NCBI GenBank assembly: GCA_021234155.1
Contig: JAJEKV010000001.1
Coordinates: forward strand, 38,730,221-38,794,220
Length of the DNA: 64,000 nucleotides
Reading direction: 5' to 3'
From: Isoetes taiwanensis
Taxonomy: Eukaryota; Streptophyta; Lycopodiopsida; Isoetales; Isoetaceae
Each line of letters starts with the position of its first letter. Within the stretch, counting starts at the first letter, position 1. The notes beneath the pieces are model-generated. The model ran no database searches, was not told the DNA's origin, and was given only the letters and a program-made list of their open reading frames with translations. Position numbers and translations under genes: made by a program. This document shows positions 53,259-64,000 of this stretch, one piece after another.

Positions 53259-55989
53259 TCTTATCGTGATCACCTTTTGACAAAAATTGTGGGGAAAATT
53301 GAATTCGATTTGGAAAAATTAGGGCATGTCTTTTAAGCAAGTAAAGGGGAGAGGGAAGACCGCCTTTGGCACAATGGAGCAACATAAGTTCTCTTCAAAT
53401 CAAAAACGCTAACTAAGTTGGCATAAGCTTAGTGGTTTCCAATACGACACATGCTAGAAGGCTCCAAAATGGTATGGATTCTAGGCATTTTTATTGATGC
53501 ATGGGGAATTTTGGGTGATTCATCTCATATGTTTTATCTGGCTTCATTTATGTTGGATGCCTGGATTGTTTCTTTAGAGTCTCTGAACAACTCTTCCCTC
53601 ACTCTATTGATGTGTACACAACACAGAGGTAAAGAAGTAGGATTGTTATCTTGTGGGTCATTTTTAAGACCTGGACTGCTTCAAGCCTCTATTTCAAGTA
53701 GTGCTTCAGAAAGCATTATTTTATGATCCAAAAACTTTTATTTGATGTTACTGCTTCAATAGTAAATGTGAATGCTATCCTTTAGGATCTAACATATAAT
53801 TAGCCCATGTTCTTCCTACTTGTCCTTGGGAATTACGCGTAAATTATGGCTTGGTCCATGAGAATTTTAGCCTTATTCCGCTAATCGTAGAATAGCTTGG
53901 CATCAAGCTCAGAGATTAGATTGTGCAAGTTCTAGTAGTCCTTCTTTGCTGCTACTAGCTGGGTATTTCAACTTTTCGCTTTTATATCCACTCTTAAATG
54001 GGATGATTTTTTTATAGGCTATAACGCTACTTAAAAGTTGCTACAAATGGATTCAATTTATAGGGCAGAGAAATATTACTGTACCGGAATTGTAAGTCTT
54101 CAATGTCTCAATCGACTTTTCTTTACATGGTATGTAATTTAGAGCATTTCTCTCACGAAGTTCATGCTTCCTCGAACATGGGTAATGAAGGTGTGAGGCG
54201 CCTCTTCAGCTTTGTTTCTACATCCGGCTTAATAGGTACATTGAGATAATCCCGCTTTGATTTTATTGAGTTGTATGACATTTAAAATCATCATTCTCAA
54301 GTTAGAAGTCTATAATTTCCGTTAGAAAATTATTAATGTGAGATTTCGGTGACAAACTGGAAAGCAAGTTGTGTATCCTGCTTTTAAACTCTTTAAATAG
54401 TATACAAATAAAGTATTTTATTATGGTGTTTTCGAAATTTTATTTTAGCCTAACTATCTCAAAATCTCTTTGTTCAGAACTTGTATCTCATTGCTATGCT
54501 CTTATGCCCAAACATTTGTGCTGCGAAAGCTTTGCTCGGTATATAAAATCATTCTTATTCATGCCATATGTTTCAAGCATTTGATCCTCTTATACTATGG
54601 GTTTACATGAGGTGTCACAGACAAGAAAACTAGTGCATACCTTAAGGGTAATGTTAAAGTTCTTCAACTTTGATGATGCATAACATTTTAATTTTTTTTT
54701 GCTTTTATTTATCGTGCCTCTATCCTGATGTCAGACAACAAGAAGTGTTTTGTTGCTTCTATTTATTAGGTTTTTCTTCCTCCTTTCTTTAGTCCTTTCT
54801 ATGTTTGTGGGACTCAATGCACGAATTTAGCCATGGAGTTGTTTTGTCAAGAATATGACGCCATTTTGTCAGCTTCGGGGCATAGTTTATCATTGAAAAT
54901 ATGGAAATTCTGTGCTGTGGTTTAAATCATTTGAAAATCGGAAATGTCGTGGTTCAAATCCCCGAGCCCATTGTTATGAATTGCAAAGGACTAGTCATCA
55001 TCACTTCATGACCACATATACTTAATGGAAGATTTTCAAAACACCATTGAGTCTTCTTTGCTAAAAATAACAATGGAATGCTCAATGAAAATTATAATTC
55101 GTCACTGAACTAATGCCATCGCATTAAACAAAACACTAATAATTTAATGGAGAAACACATAACAATTGGCTACTCATTTACTTTCCAGCAAATGGTGGTA
55201 ATCGTTTTATCAAACAACATTGGTTCCTGGTGAAAAGATATAGATACTTTATTAGAAAACCAGCTTCATAGAGTGGTTTATAACCTACACTATTAATTAG
55301 AAACACATACTTAAAACATAACAATAAAGCATTGCCATTTAACCAAACGTAAATAACTACCATGGAGAACCATGATGGTGAACTCAGAAGTTATAAATTA
55401 GCATGATAAATCATCACCGCGAAGAACCACACTATATAACTATATTAGTAGTAAATCAACATATTAACCCACAAACTAACACATTACTTAAAATAGTGGG
55501 TTTCATGTAAAACGCTAGATAAACTGATAACGATTATTTTGAGGCCTTAGATAGTCTTGTTCTCGTGATAGACCATCATCTAGATTTATAAGTTCAGTGT
55601 AATTTCATTATCTCTACTACCTTTTACCTAATTGCAGATACCCAATCACGAGTCCGGTAATAAATTTTATGCCAAGCTTCCTCAATCCGACCAATTTTTC
55701 ACTGTGAATAATCTCTAACCGCTTGCCCATAATCACAAATTGGAGGTTTTATGAAGAGAAAGCCCGCTTTTAGAAGGATGGTGGTCAGGGCTTGTAGCCT
55801 GACTCCCCATTTGCAAATTTATTGGTTTGATAGAGGCGCTTCTAATTCTTAGCTGAGCATACCCGCCTTTCAAATTAAAGATGATGGCTTAATGGTGTTT
55901 GTGTCTCACCCCCAATTCTCTAAGAAATATCTTCAAAACCACTTCCAACCCAAGCTCTAATCGCCTAGATGATAAGTCGGGCCCCCAAC

Positions 55990-57060
55990 AGGAGAGCCAT
56001 ATAAGATAACAGTCGCACTTAGGTTTTAAATAAAAGTTTCTTCAAACACCAACTATCCAAAGTTGGCTTCTCAAAGATCCGTAAAGATAGCATAGATACG
56101 GGCTTTACCACTGAACCGGGCTTTTGAATACATTCCTTCCATGAATATTTTGTATCAGAACTCCAAACCGATACTTGTATGTATTTCTGGATTATCTCCA
56201 AATCCTTACCCATATACTCTGGAAGAGGGGCTGGCCTGCGGGTGCCATCTATCATAATTTTGATTTCAAGTTCACCTCGCATGCTTTTTCCCCGCTAAGA
56301 GTTCCGACATTTAGGAGCAAATTGCAACCTTCTTATTTGGTTACCGCCAAGACACAACATCACCGTGATATAACAAAGAATTGTGAAGGAGGAAGTTCCC
56401 TGTGCTACCTAAATCCGTATTGACCTTCCTTGAGCCACTCATCCAGCCTCGCCTATGTAGAGCCCAAATAGTTTCCGAGACAAGCGCTGGCATCCCTCGG
56501 CCACACCTATAGTGCCTCAAAATTTCTGCATCGATTGGTTTTGATAGCTTCACAATAACTTCCTCGAATAGAGTTGGAGCTAACTCGCCGTTAGGAGCTC
56601 AGTGTGCTGCACTTCTTAATTGCTCCATTCTTGTCCCGTGTTCCTCCTCGAATCAGACGTAAAAGCTTTTGAGAAGTCAATGAAAGCCAAGTATAGGGAG
56701 CTCGCATGTTTTAGCATTCTCAAATAGGGCTGTGAGCAAAGAAAGCATGATCTAGCTGCGGCCGTGGTCTCTCCTTAAGCCAGCTTGGAATAGGGAACGC
56801 TTCCCCTTATCTTCCGCCTAAACTCCAGCTTATGCTCAAGGAGCATAGCCAAAATCTTTGTGAAGGTGTTGCCAATCAATATAGTTCTATAGTTGTTGGC
56901 CACTTCTCTTGTCTCCACTTTTGTGGATCTATCCCTCGGTTTCCTCCATTGTTTGGGAAAGCCTTCTACCACCACTTTGTTAATGAGATCCGCCAACATC
57001 TTTATGGTTATGTCACAATTCCATTTGAATAGCTCCACACTCATACCCCTCGCAGGTTCC
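55990..57060 (-). pseudogene. Decayed non-LTR reverse transcriptase
   Basis: Minus-strand pieces read ADLINKVVVEGFPKQWRKP and then NNYRTILIGNTFTKILAMLL (about 56800-57000). Further down, in another frame, is LYLAFIDFSKAFT (about 56670-56710), the RT motif with its first catalytic aspartate. The order and spacing fit a jockey/RTE-like LINE, different from the L1-type element at 21 kb. Frames at 56341-56553 and 56019-56282 may be downstream parts but are not recognisable. Many stops; not functional. Confidence 0.55.
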
Positions 57061-57799
57061 GGATTTGCCGCTGGCCATTTTGCAATGCATATTTTGGCAT
57101 CATCTTCCTCGGTGAAGAGATTCCATGATGAGTCAAATTCACATCCGATCCGGCTAAGACATCATAAATAGTTTTGACAAAACTAAGCAAAACGTGGTGG
57201 ATCCAAAGGGAAATCGATGAGGGCTTATGCCGATCGATATTCCAAAAAGCTTGGGATGTCCGGGTTTCTACGCAAAGAAATCTGCCTTTGGCGCATGAAA
57301 GTGCGCTTTTTCCATTTGAGCAAAGTTGTGTACCATTTGGGCTTTATCCGTGTCTGAAAAAGGCCGTTGTAGCATTTTTGGAAGAATCGACATTGTAAGA
57401 GTCGATTGGAAGCATGCTCTTAGAAATAAAATGTCAATAAGAAAAGAAGGAACATGTGATAATTTAAGGACCTCGAATTCACTAAATCCTAATCCTCATT
57501 TGGAACCTCATGTTTTTGTGAAAGATCAAAACTTGTTTTTCCAAAGGAGCTTCAGAGAAGGGTCTGTTAAAAAGAAATTGATCAAATTTTCTTCTTATTT
57601 ATTTTATTCTACACATGAAACATATCTATTGAGGAGCTTCTAATGTATTTTAAGTCGCATTTAATTAAAGTGGGCCAGATCTTGACGTTTGGGTCTCAGG
57701 CTAAAAATGGGACTCATGCCAAAAAAAAGTAAGTTGCCATTGAATCATTATTAGATTTTTTCTTGATAAAATAAGAATAACATTTACATATGACAATCT

Positions 57800-58160
57800 G
57801 AGAAAATGAAGGGGGATGGTGGAGAAAGAAGAGTAGGAAGGAAGGGGAGAGGCAAAGGGAGGGAAAAAGGCAAAGGAGCTACCCAGGGAGGGCAAAATGG
57901 CAAAGGAGGGTCGAAAGCAGCATGTGGGAGGGGAGGGAAGGGAGGAAGGGAAAGGCAAAGGGGAGGGGCAAAGGTGGCATGGGGAAGGAAGGCAAAGGAG
58001 GAGAGCAAAGAGGCAAGGGGACATGGGACCATATCCAAAGGGGTGGATAGGGCAAAGGGTCAAGTATATGGGTAGGCAAAGGGGTGGGCTAGGGAAAGGT
58101 ATGGATAGCAAGGGGCAAAAGGGGTGGGATATGGGGAGCGGCAAAAAGCTAAAACATGAC
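57800..58160 (+). repeat. Purine-rich low-complexity tract
   Basis: About 360 bp of G/A-dominated sequence with recurring GGCAAAGG and GGGAGGGGA. Long open frames on both strands here (Gly/Arg/Lys-rich or Pro/Ser/Phe-rich) are compositional artefacts. Confidence 0.85.
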
Positions 58161-60014
58161 AAACTAAGGGAGGGAGGAAGGGGGTTTCCATGGCTAAATA
58201 ACTATTCGCAAAAATAAAAAAGATTATTTATATAGCTTAAATAATATAATTGATTAATTAATTAATTAGACAATAAATAATTAAACAATTTAGACAATGC
58301 ATAATTAAAGAAGCTTTTCTCAGCCACGCGAGAACGGGCACGCATTCCTCTTCTCAGGCTCCCCAATCCTTCAAAATTTTGCAAATAGGAAGATCAGACA
58401 AGGAAAACTACCTTTGCCTCGCCTATAAAACCGGCCTCAATCTCACATGTAGAGCAGATGATTTGGGCAAGATTACGCCTCACAACAGCCGAGCAAATGG
58501 ATATCCTGTTGGAGGCTCACCCTCGGAAGGCTTGGTGAATAGGCATGAAGCATGGTGATCTCTGCAAGATCTAATTCTGTATTCTACCAAACTTTTCATA
58601 GCCAGCCATGCTTCAAGCTTTTTCATGAACTGCTTTTTCATCCCCGTGATCGCCCTCCATAGCCGCTTTCCAAGGTCAAATATGGAATACAACCTGCTGA
58701 TCTAAATACAAACAAATATGGAGAGATACAAACCATCTAAAATGGAATATAGCTCTCAAATATGAATACTGGACTAAAGTCTCGACTCCATCTTCAAGTA
58801 GAGTTCCTGACCAATAAATAACCCATCACGCTTTTAGGAGCACCCATAAATACTCAATCCACTTCTCGCCTTCACAAATTTCATTATATCTTCTAAATCT
58901 AGCTTACATCCGTCATTACTTATTTCGGCCATCCTTAGAGCATCCACCTATTTCTCTCTATGCCCAAAAAATTCCCATCAAATATGTTGTTTAACTATTG
59001 CAACAGATCCGATCCGACCAAGGATAATCTATAGGGATAGGGCACAAGCCAGAGCAGAATCGTCCAAAGCAAGCCAGATTTTCATGGGATCTTTACAACT
59101 TCAAAAACATGGAGAGATTTCTTAACATATTGAATTTTTTTATGACAAATGAGTACGTAAACATAGGTTAGAGCCTTGTTGTTGGGTACAACAAGATCCT
59201 ACTCTCCTTGTTGTTACCTATTGATCATGAGAAAATTGGTTTTAGCACTACAAGGCCCTTTGACCTACGGAAGGAGGCGGGGTTTTTTATTATAATACAT
59301 TGTGCGCATGAATATTTAGTCTTAATGATGAAAAGTTCCTAGGATATTTAGTCTTATCATTGTAAAGTTATTTACTGCATGTTGCTCGGACAAAGGTAAT
59401 TTAAGACCATTGGATAGACTGAAATTGAAAAATGCTACGTCCTAAAAAGGCATAATGATCATGTGGGTTTAGGATCTAAGAAATTTTGCTAAAACACTGT
59501 AAGGTTTTTTCAATGCAGGTTACTCAGATAAATGTGATTTCTGATCAACAGTTGGACTTACGTGGAAAATGGCATAGAGCTCCAATAAATAGTTGTTTTA
59601 GTAGACTATGGCAAATGAAAGGGTAGGCAAAAAGAAAACATATGAACAGAATTTTTCTAATGTTTTGAAGCTTGGGGTTTTTGTCTATGCCACTATACAC
59701 GGCAAATCAAATAGGAATCTATATGCCAAGGCTCGAATACAAGCAATGGATAGGACCCAGCCTTTAGGTATGAGTCTAAATCTTATTTGCTAGTACATAC
59801 AATAAGGACAAAATCTTTTGCATTAATAAAGCCCATGAATTAGATGGCGCTATCGCATTCATATTCACAAATTTTTGTTTTAGGGTGCCTGATTCCTAAT
59901 ATCTCGTGAGCTGTTTAAGGTGTAGTGTTCAAGAAGAAGCTTCAAGAGTCGCTCATGACCTTTATTGTGAGTCATCACAAAGAGAATCTTCTATAGCAAA
60001 TATAGAATCCTCGC
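58161..60014. other. Intergenic, no gene seen
   Basis: AT-rich, with a TTAA/TAAT-rich tract at about 58235-58310. Nothing recognisable is encoded. Confidence 0.45.
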
Positions 60015-61716
60015 GATGCGGTCCAGGAATATACCATAAATACGATATCTCCTCGATCCACAATTACACAAGTCTATCTTCATAGCCTTGTATACCATAG
60101 ATTGTGGCACTAGTATGCTAAGTTATTCTCTATATACCTAGCTTTCAACCATAGGTTAGTTTACATCCACGTGGGTCTTTAACTCTATTGGGGTGACCAC
60201 AAGATGCTAATCCCCAACCCACCGCCAACCCAACCCTAGACCTCTTTCCAGCCCTAGCACCTGCAGACTCACCTACTTGTTCAAACCCCGCTTTATATAG
60301 GCATAAACCCTAACCCTAGACCTCTTCCAAAATTCTAGCACTCCGTGAGATTTCACTCCTTACTTGTTCGAAACCCCGCTTTCAACATCGTCATTGGCAT
60401 AGGCTGGTACAGCCCCAAAGCAGGTAGACCCGCTCTTGGAGTAGGAACAGTGTACCTTTGTGAGTCAAGACTATGGAGGCGCCTTGATCTCGAGGGAGAG
60501 CATCGTGAGTGTGCATGTAGGATAGTAGTTGTGATAGCTCATCCGGAGCCAGCATTCCGCATGTGCTAGTGGCTTTGTATCTAGGAGTAGAGCCATATCC
60601 TAGAACTCATATTCAACATCTTGAACCCTAATCAAGGAACCCTAACTATTAGCGCGAAGGCATGTGATTAGGTTAAGATGTTCTTCCCTAAGGATTATTC
60701 CTTAAGGATGTGATGATTATGCGATGCGTTGGTTGATCATGCTCTGCTCCTCTTGTATTGGGAAGGGGGGTAGAGGGCCTGCGGCCATATGCAGTATGTT
60801 CCCAGAGTAGATCCCTAGTTCCTATTAGCTGCTACCGCGCATGTGGAGCCCACCGTGCCATTGAGGCTATGCGATATGACCTTCACTTGGCTAACGGGCT
60901 AGAGGGAAAGTGGAGGGAGGATCCCCGCCGAAAGTGGGGGCTTCGTGGGGATCCCATAGTGGCTAGGGCTATGGTCGGTCACTGCGGTAATGGTGCATGG
61001 GTCCGACACCTCCCTCGCAATGGTGTTGTTCCCAGAGCCGCAAGTGCTGGCTTGAATTCTCGCTTTTAAAGTTCTACCGGGTACTTAATCGCGGTGTCGC
61101 CATCATTTCAGCCTAATGCAACTTTAGACTCTCGAGGGGGGAGATGCAACCCTTCCTCGCCTTCATCGGTCAGTGGAGATGCAACCTCGAGTAGCGTCCC
61201 GATGGGTGATGCCATGGGATTGCGTGATCCTAAGGCTAGAGTCCCCGCCGTGACCGACCCAGCCCATCCGCAGCATGCAATGTGAGGGGCGGATGGAGGG
61301 TCAACCCTAGCCATTAGCCTCGATAAAGAAGCCAGCCCCTCGCCATTGCTACAGCACTGTCCGGGCTTCTATCTTGAGGTTTGAAATTTGGCCACCATCC
61401 TCCACGAAGTCCGAGCCGCAAGTAGGAGCTCTCTGTTTTATGGTCTTCGTGGATTATCATCTTTGCCTTGGTTTATGTGTGATGCACTACCCTTCGAGGT
61501 AGTATTTGTATATGTTGATGCTAGTTCTGACGTGGTTATCAGCTCCGCTGTTATAGGAGCCCATAGGGAAGGGCGAAGACACCTTCTCAGAAATTCCCTT
61601 CCCCGCGACTAAGAGTCACCTCGTGGCGGTAGACTTAAGGGCCCATGCGTTGTTGAGCCGGATGGGGGATTTCCTCGCCGAGTGTACGGTCACTGTGATG
61701 TTTGCTGTGGAGCTGC
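60015..61716 (+). repeat. 5' LTR of right LTR retroelement, with insertion
   Basis: Opposite-strand relative of the LTR at 237-1490. It begins about GCGATGCGGTCCAGG (counterpart of TGTGACGGTCCAGG) and ends just before the PBS. Shared blocks include CTTGTATACCATAGATTGTGG (about 60089, given in part), GGTTGATCATG and GATGGGTGATGCCATGGGAT. It is about 450 bp longer, mainly because 60771-61136 (about 366 bp) is inserted within a G run (GGGAAGGGGG, continuing GGGGAGATGCAAC). The terminal TG is mutated. Confidence 0.75.
60771..61136. mobile_element. Insertion of about 366 bp in the right LTR
   Basis: Absent from the LTR at 237-1490, where GGGAAGGGGGAGATGCAAC reads through. The inserted DNA is GC-richer and has no recognised ends or duplicated target beyond the G run. 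It could also be sequence lost from the left LTR. Confidence 0.5.
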
Positions 61717-61723
61717 CATTAAA

Positions 61724-61735
61724 TGGTATCAGAGC
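61724..61735 (+). promoter_or_regulatory. Primer-binding site for tRNA-Met
   Basis: TGGTATCAGAGC, identical to the complement of the initiator tRNA-Met 3' end used by most plant LTR retrotransposons, lies 8 nt after the inferred LTR end. It sets plus-strand direction for this copy. Confidence 0.85.
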
Positions 61736-64000
61736 GATGCCCTTGGTTGACCAAGAACTAGTTAATCGACTATAACCATGAAGTAGTCTAACAGCCTATA
61801 GGGTGGAATAAACATTTCCACCATCGAACCGCTAAAATGGGGGAAAATTTTCTCCTAGGTGGGTCAGGAATTAGCTAAGTGTTAGACGAAGATTTGAGGG
61901 AGGCAAACGAATCTTCTAGTAAATTTGGAGTGAAAAATTATGACCAAGATCAAATTTCACCTAAAATGGGTCAAGAATCATGCCAATCTGAGGCCCAGGA
62001 AAATGGCTTAAATTCATAAATTGCACTTCAACCATTAGGAAATCTGAAAAATTTAAAGATAATATCAATTAATATAGGTTAATATATACATTAATAGTTA
62101 AATAATTAATTAAAATATCTTGTAATTAATAAGGCTTAATAAATAGGGTAATTATGGTAGGAGAATATTCCCTGTGGACCCTCCTCTTTTAAATATCCGA
62201 CACCTCATTTTCTCCAACCCTTCACCTCCAACCTTCTCTTGCCCAAAATTTCTTCAAGCCACCTCGCTCGAACCATAAGATATGGCTCACACTAAACAAA
62301 CTTACAGAAGCCTGAAATAAGACCGACTCCTCTCCATGGCGCAGTACAGGCTTACATGTCAAGAAGATCCCGAGCACCTCCTCCGACCCAAGAAAGGGAA
62401 GAGAGCTTCCCCACCAAAGAAAGAAGAGCGCCAGCTAGCAGCCGGGCCTCATGCTACCATGACGCCGCAGGAGAGTCCCAAAGGCTTCCTCCTCGCCTGT
62501 TGTGCACTCCAGAGACCGGGCGAGTCTCGCCATTTCTAATTTCTATTAAATCGAGGTGGAAGAAGAAGGGAGGAGCAGGTGCAACAGCCAGTGGAGGAAG
62601 TAGCCCCGGCCTAAGAAGAAGGGAAAGGAAAAAGTAGCAGAGGGTCGGGAGGAGAGGGCCAGCCAGAAGAAGCCGGAGCGCAGAGAGGGAGCCGAGGGAG
62701 GAGGAGAGGCGAGAAGGAACGACCGCCTCACGGACCGCCGCATTCAAGAGCCCTCCCTACCGTAAGAGGAGCCACAGGGAAGAAGAAGAGGAGGGAGGAG
62801 GGGCAGCGGTGATCCCAACGCCAGCCACCCTACCCAGAAAGTGGGGCCTCTGAACCACCTGGCGTGGTGAAGAAACAAAGGTGGGAGCTGCATTTCCATG
62901 TTAGACCGGAGTTCAAAAAGGAAGATGGTGGTGACATATGAGTACCTTCGTCACCGGACGAGGTACACAATGAGTGGTATTGCCGCCAGGAGGTGCGCCA
63001 CCGTGGTGGGCGGCAGCCAAAGAAGAACCAGCCTGCCACCCCACCTAGGCCGAAAAAACCTAAGAGGGTTCACCACGCCTAACAAAACATTACACCGTAT
63101 AGTGGAGATCTCAAGACTTCCATGTGCACGACCGATAAGGAAGCGCCTCTTCGAGCGCCTCCCTTTAGGGGAGGTGTGTTGCAGCACTTAATCGATTACG
63201 TGGTTGGCCTCTAATGACCTCGCCTGCAAGAGGCCTCCGCTGCATCGTGCAGCCTCTTCTCGAGGAAGGAACCTTCAGGCTATCCATGCTAAGAGAGTTA
63301 CCCTGCCTAAGGATATCCACTTAGCACCTGAGGATCCGCTAGGAGAGGCCCTTAGGGGCCCCTCAAATTTTGTAAATTTTGTAGAAGAATTAAAATCTTG
63401 GGCGTAATTGTGTTTGCCAATATAAAAGCCATTTTCCCTCCTCGTAAATTAGGAAAATGTTCTATGCTTGAAATATAGAAAATAGAACCCAATTGTGGTA
63501 GAATTCTTCATAGCATATATAGAAACACCCTGTGAATCATGACTAACAGTAAAATTTCGCAAAAAAAATCATCAAAAATGCAAAATTGGGCCACCAGTGG
63601 AGACCGCCAAATAATGGCCTTCTCGCCAAGGCCCTCGACGCTAAGCTACATGGATTCTCCACCACCACCCCCAAAATCTCGCTTAGATGCTCTAGCTTTG
63701 CTCAAAAATAAGTTGCTAGTTAGGTTAGAATTGGCCGAATTAGCCATATTAGCATCTTCACCCCTAAATGGCTGCACTGGTCTAAACAGCTAACCTGTGA
63801 GACTCACAGCTTTAAACGCTACCAAGGCTCAGCGACGCTGGAGGCCATCCACGGATTCACTCCGGCCGGGCCATCTTGGGTCTAAATTAGCCAAATTTGA
63901 TCCAACAACTGCCAAGTGTAGTGTTTCTTGCTTTGTTTTGCTTAAGTTTGCACTCCCCCATGGTAGTTAGCAATACGTAACTGAAACGAAGTAATACCAA
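61736..64000 (+). mobile_element. Internal region of right LTR retroelement
   Basis: The first 230 bp match the inverted left edge of the window. Beyond that, short basic frames (for example 62356-62637, rich in Arg, Ser and Pro, and 62898-63191) could be remains of Gag, but no Gag, protease or RT motif is recognisable. The element continues past the window, so its superfamily cannot be told from what is here. It may be a non-coding large retrotransposon derivative. Confidence 0.5.

Larger units (their letters stand above)
49201..55700. other. Gene-poor stretch
   Basis: Host-type coding sequence is not recognisable on either strand. It contains an AAT trinucleotide run (about 50171-50195), a duplicated block at 51486-51812, another at 52098-52280, and an A tract at 53236-53258. 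The region 54370-55700 is AT-rich with nothing I can name. Confidence 0.45.

Noticed and set aside
57701-58217. Long frames on both strands in the purine-rich tract
   Set aside because: Low-complexity composition makes all frames open; translations are Gly/Lys/Arg or Pro/Phe/Ser repeats.

Overview
The window looks like nuclear DNA of a land plant, most probably a fern. It is mostly transposon-derived, with four host-type protein genes in its middle. The genes are intron-containing with GT...AG borders. A long PPR gene carries repeats reading like NALVDMYAKCG and WGAMIAGYAQHG, a style I associate with fern PPR proteins (inference). I saw no rRNA, tRNA or CRISPR array. I could not run any search, so family names rest on motifs read by eye.

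Layout. 1-1490: 5' end of a minus-strand LTR retroelement running off the left edge. 2.7-6.2 kb: broken minus-strand transposon-type genes (a DUF7869-like gene and a GTFIEWP-domain fragment). 6.3-11.8 kb: the most unusual segment, a gene with a ParB-like domain followed by a DNA-methyltransferase-like C-terminus, surrounded by (and with one intron holding) many short GCGC-centred palindromes and one inverted repeat with arms of about 115 bp. 11.9-18.8 kb: a decayed Ty3/gypsy chromovirus on the minus strand, itself hit by a 693-bp Mutator-like MITE with a 9-bp target duplication and by a 90-bp SINE-like insert, and joined to a second fragment whose LTR is inverted. 18.95-19.8 kb: a small TIR element. 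20.97-23.7 kb: a 5'-truncated L1-type LINE. 25.98-31.06 kb: a 5.1-kb DNA transposon with long TIRs and a pogo/Tigger-like transposase.

Host genes. SEN54 (tRNA-splicing endonuclease subunit, + strand, 32.5-37.8 kb, five exons adding up to exactly 291 codons) contains a whole 2.6-kb single-exon PPR gene inside its third intron, on the same strand. A DnaJ protein of the DNAJC9/AtDjC6 type (- strand, 39.1-40.8 kb, eight exons, 281 aa) follows. SAM50, the mitochondrial outer-membrane beta-barrel assembly protein (+ strand, 46.4-49.2 kb, four exons, 545 aa), comes next. These genes share no pathway. SEN54 acts in tRNA maturation, the PPR protein probably in organelle RNA metabolism, the J-protein with Hsp70, and SAM50 in mitochondrial membrane biogenesis.

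Right part. 49.2-60.0 kb is gene-poor, with tandem duplications, a poly(A) tract, a decayed non-LTR reverse transcriptase (about 56-57 kb) and a purine-rich tract. From 60.0 kb to the end lies a second copy of the LTR family found at 1-1490, in the opposite orientation, with its PBS at 61724-61735.
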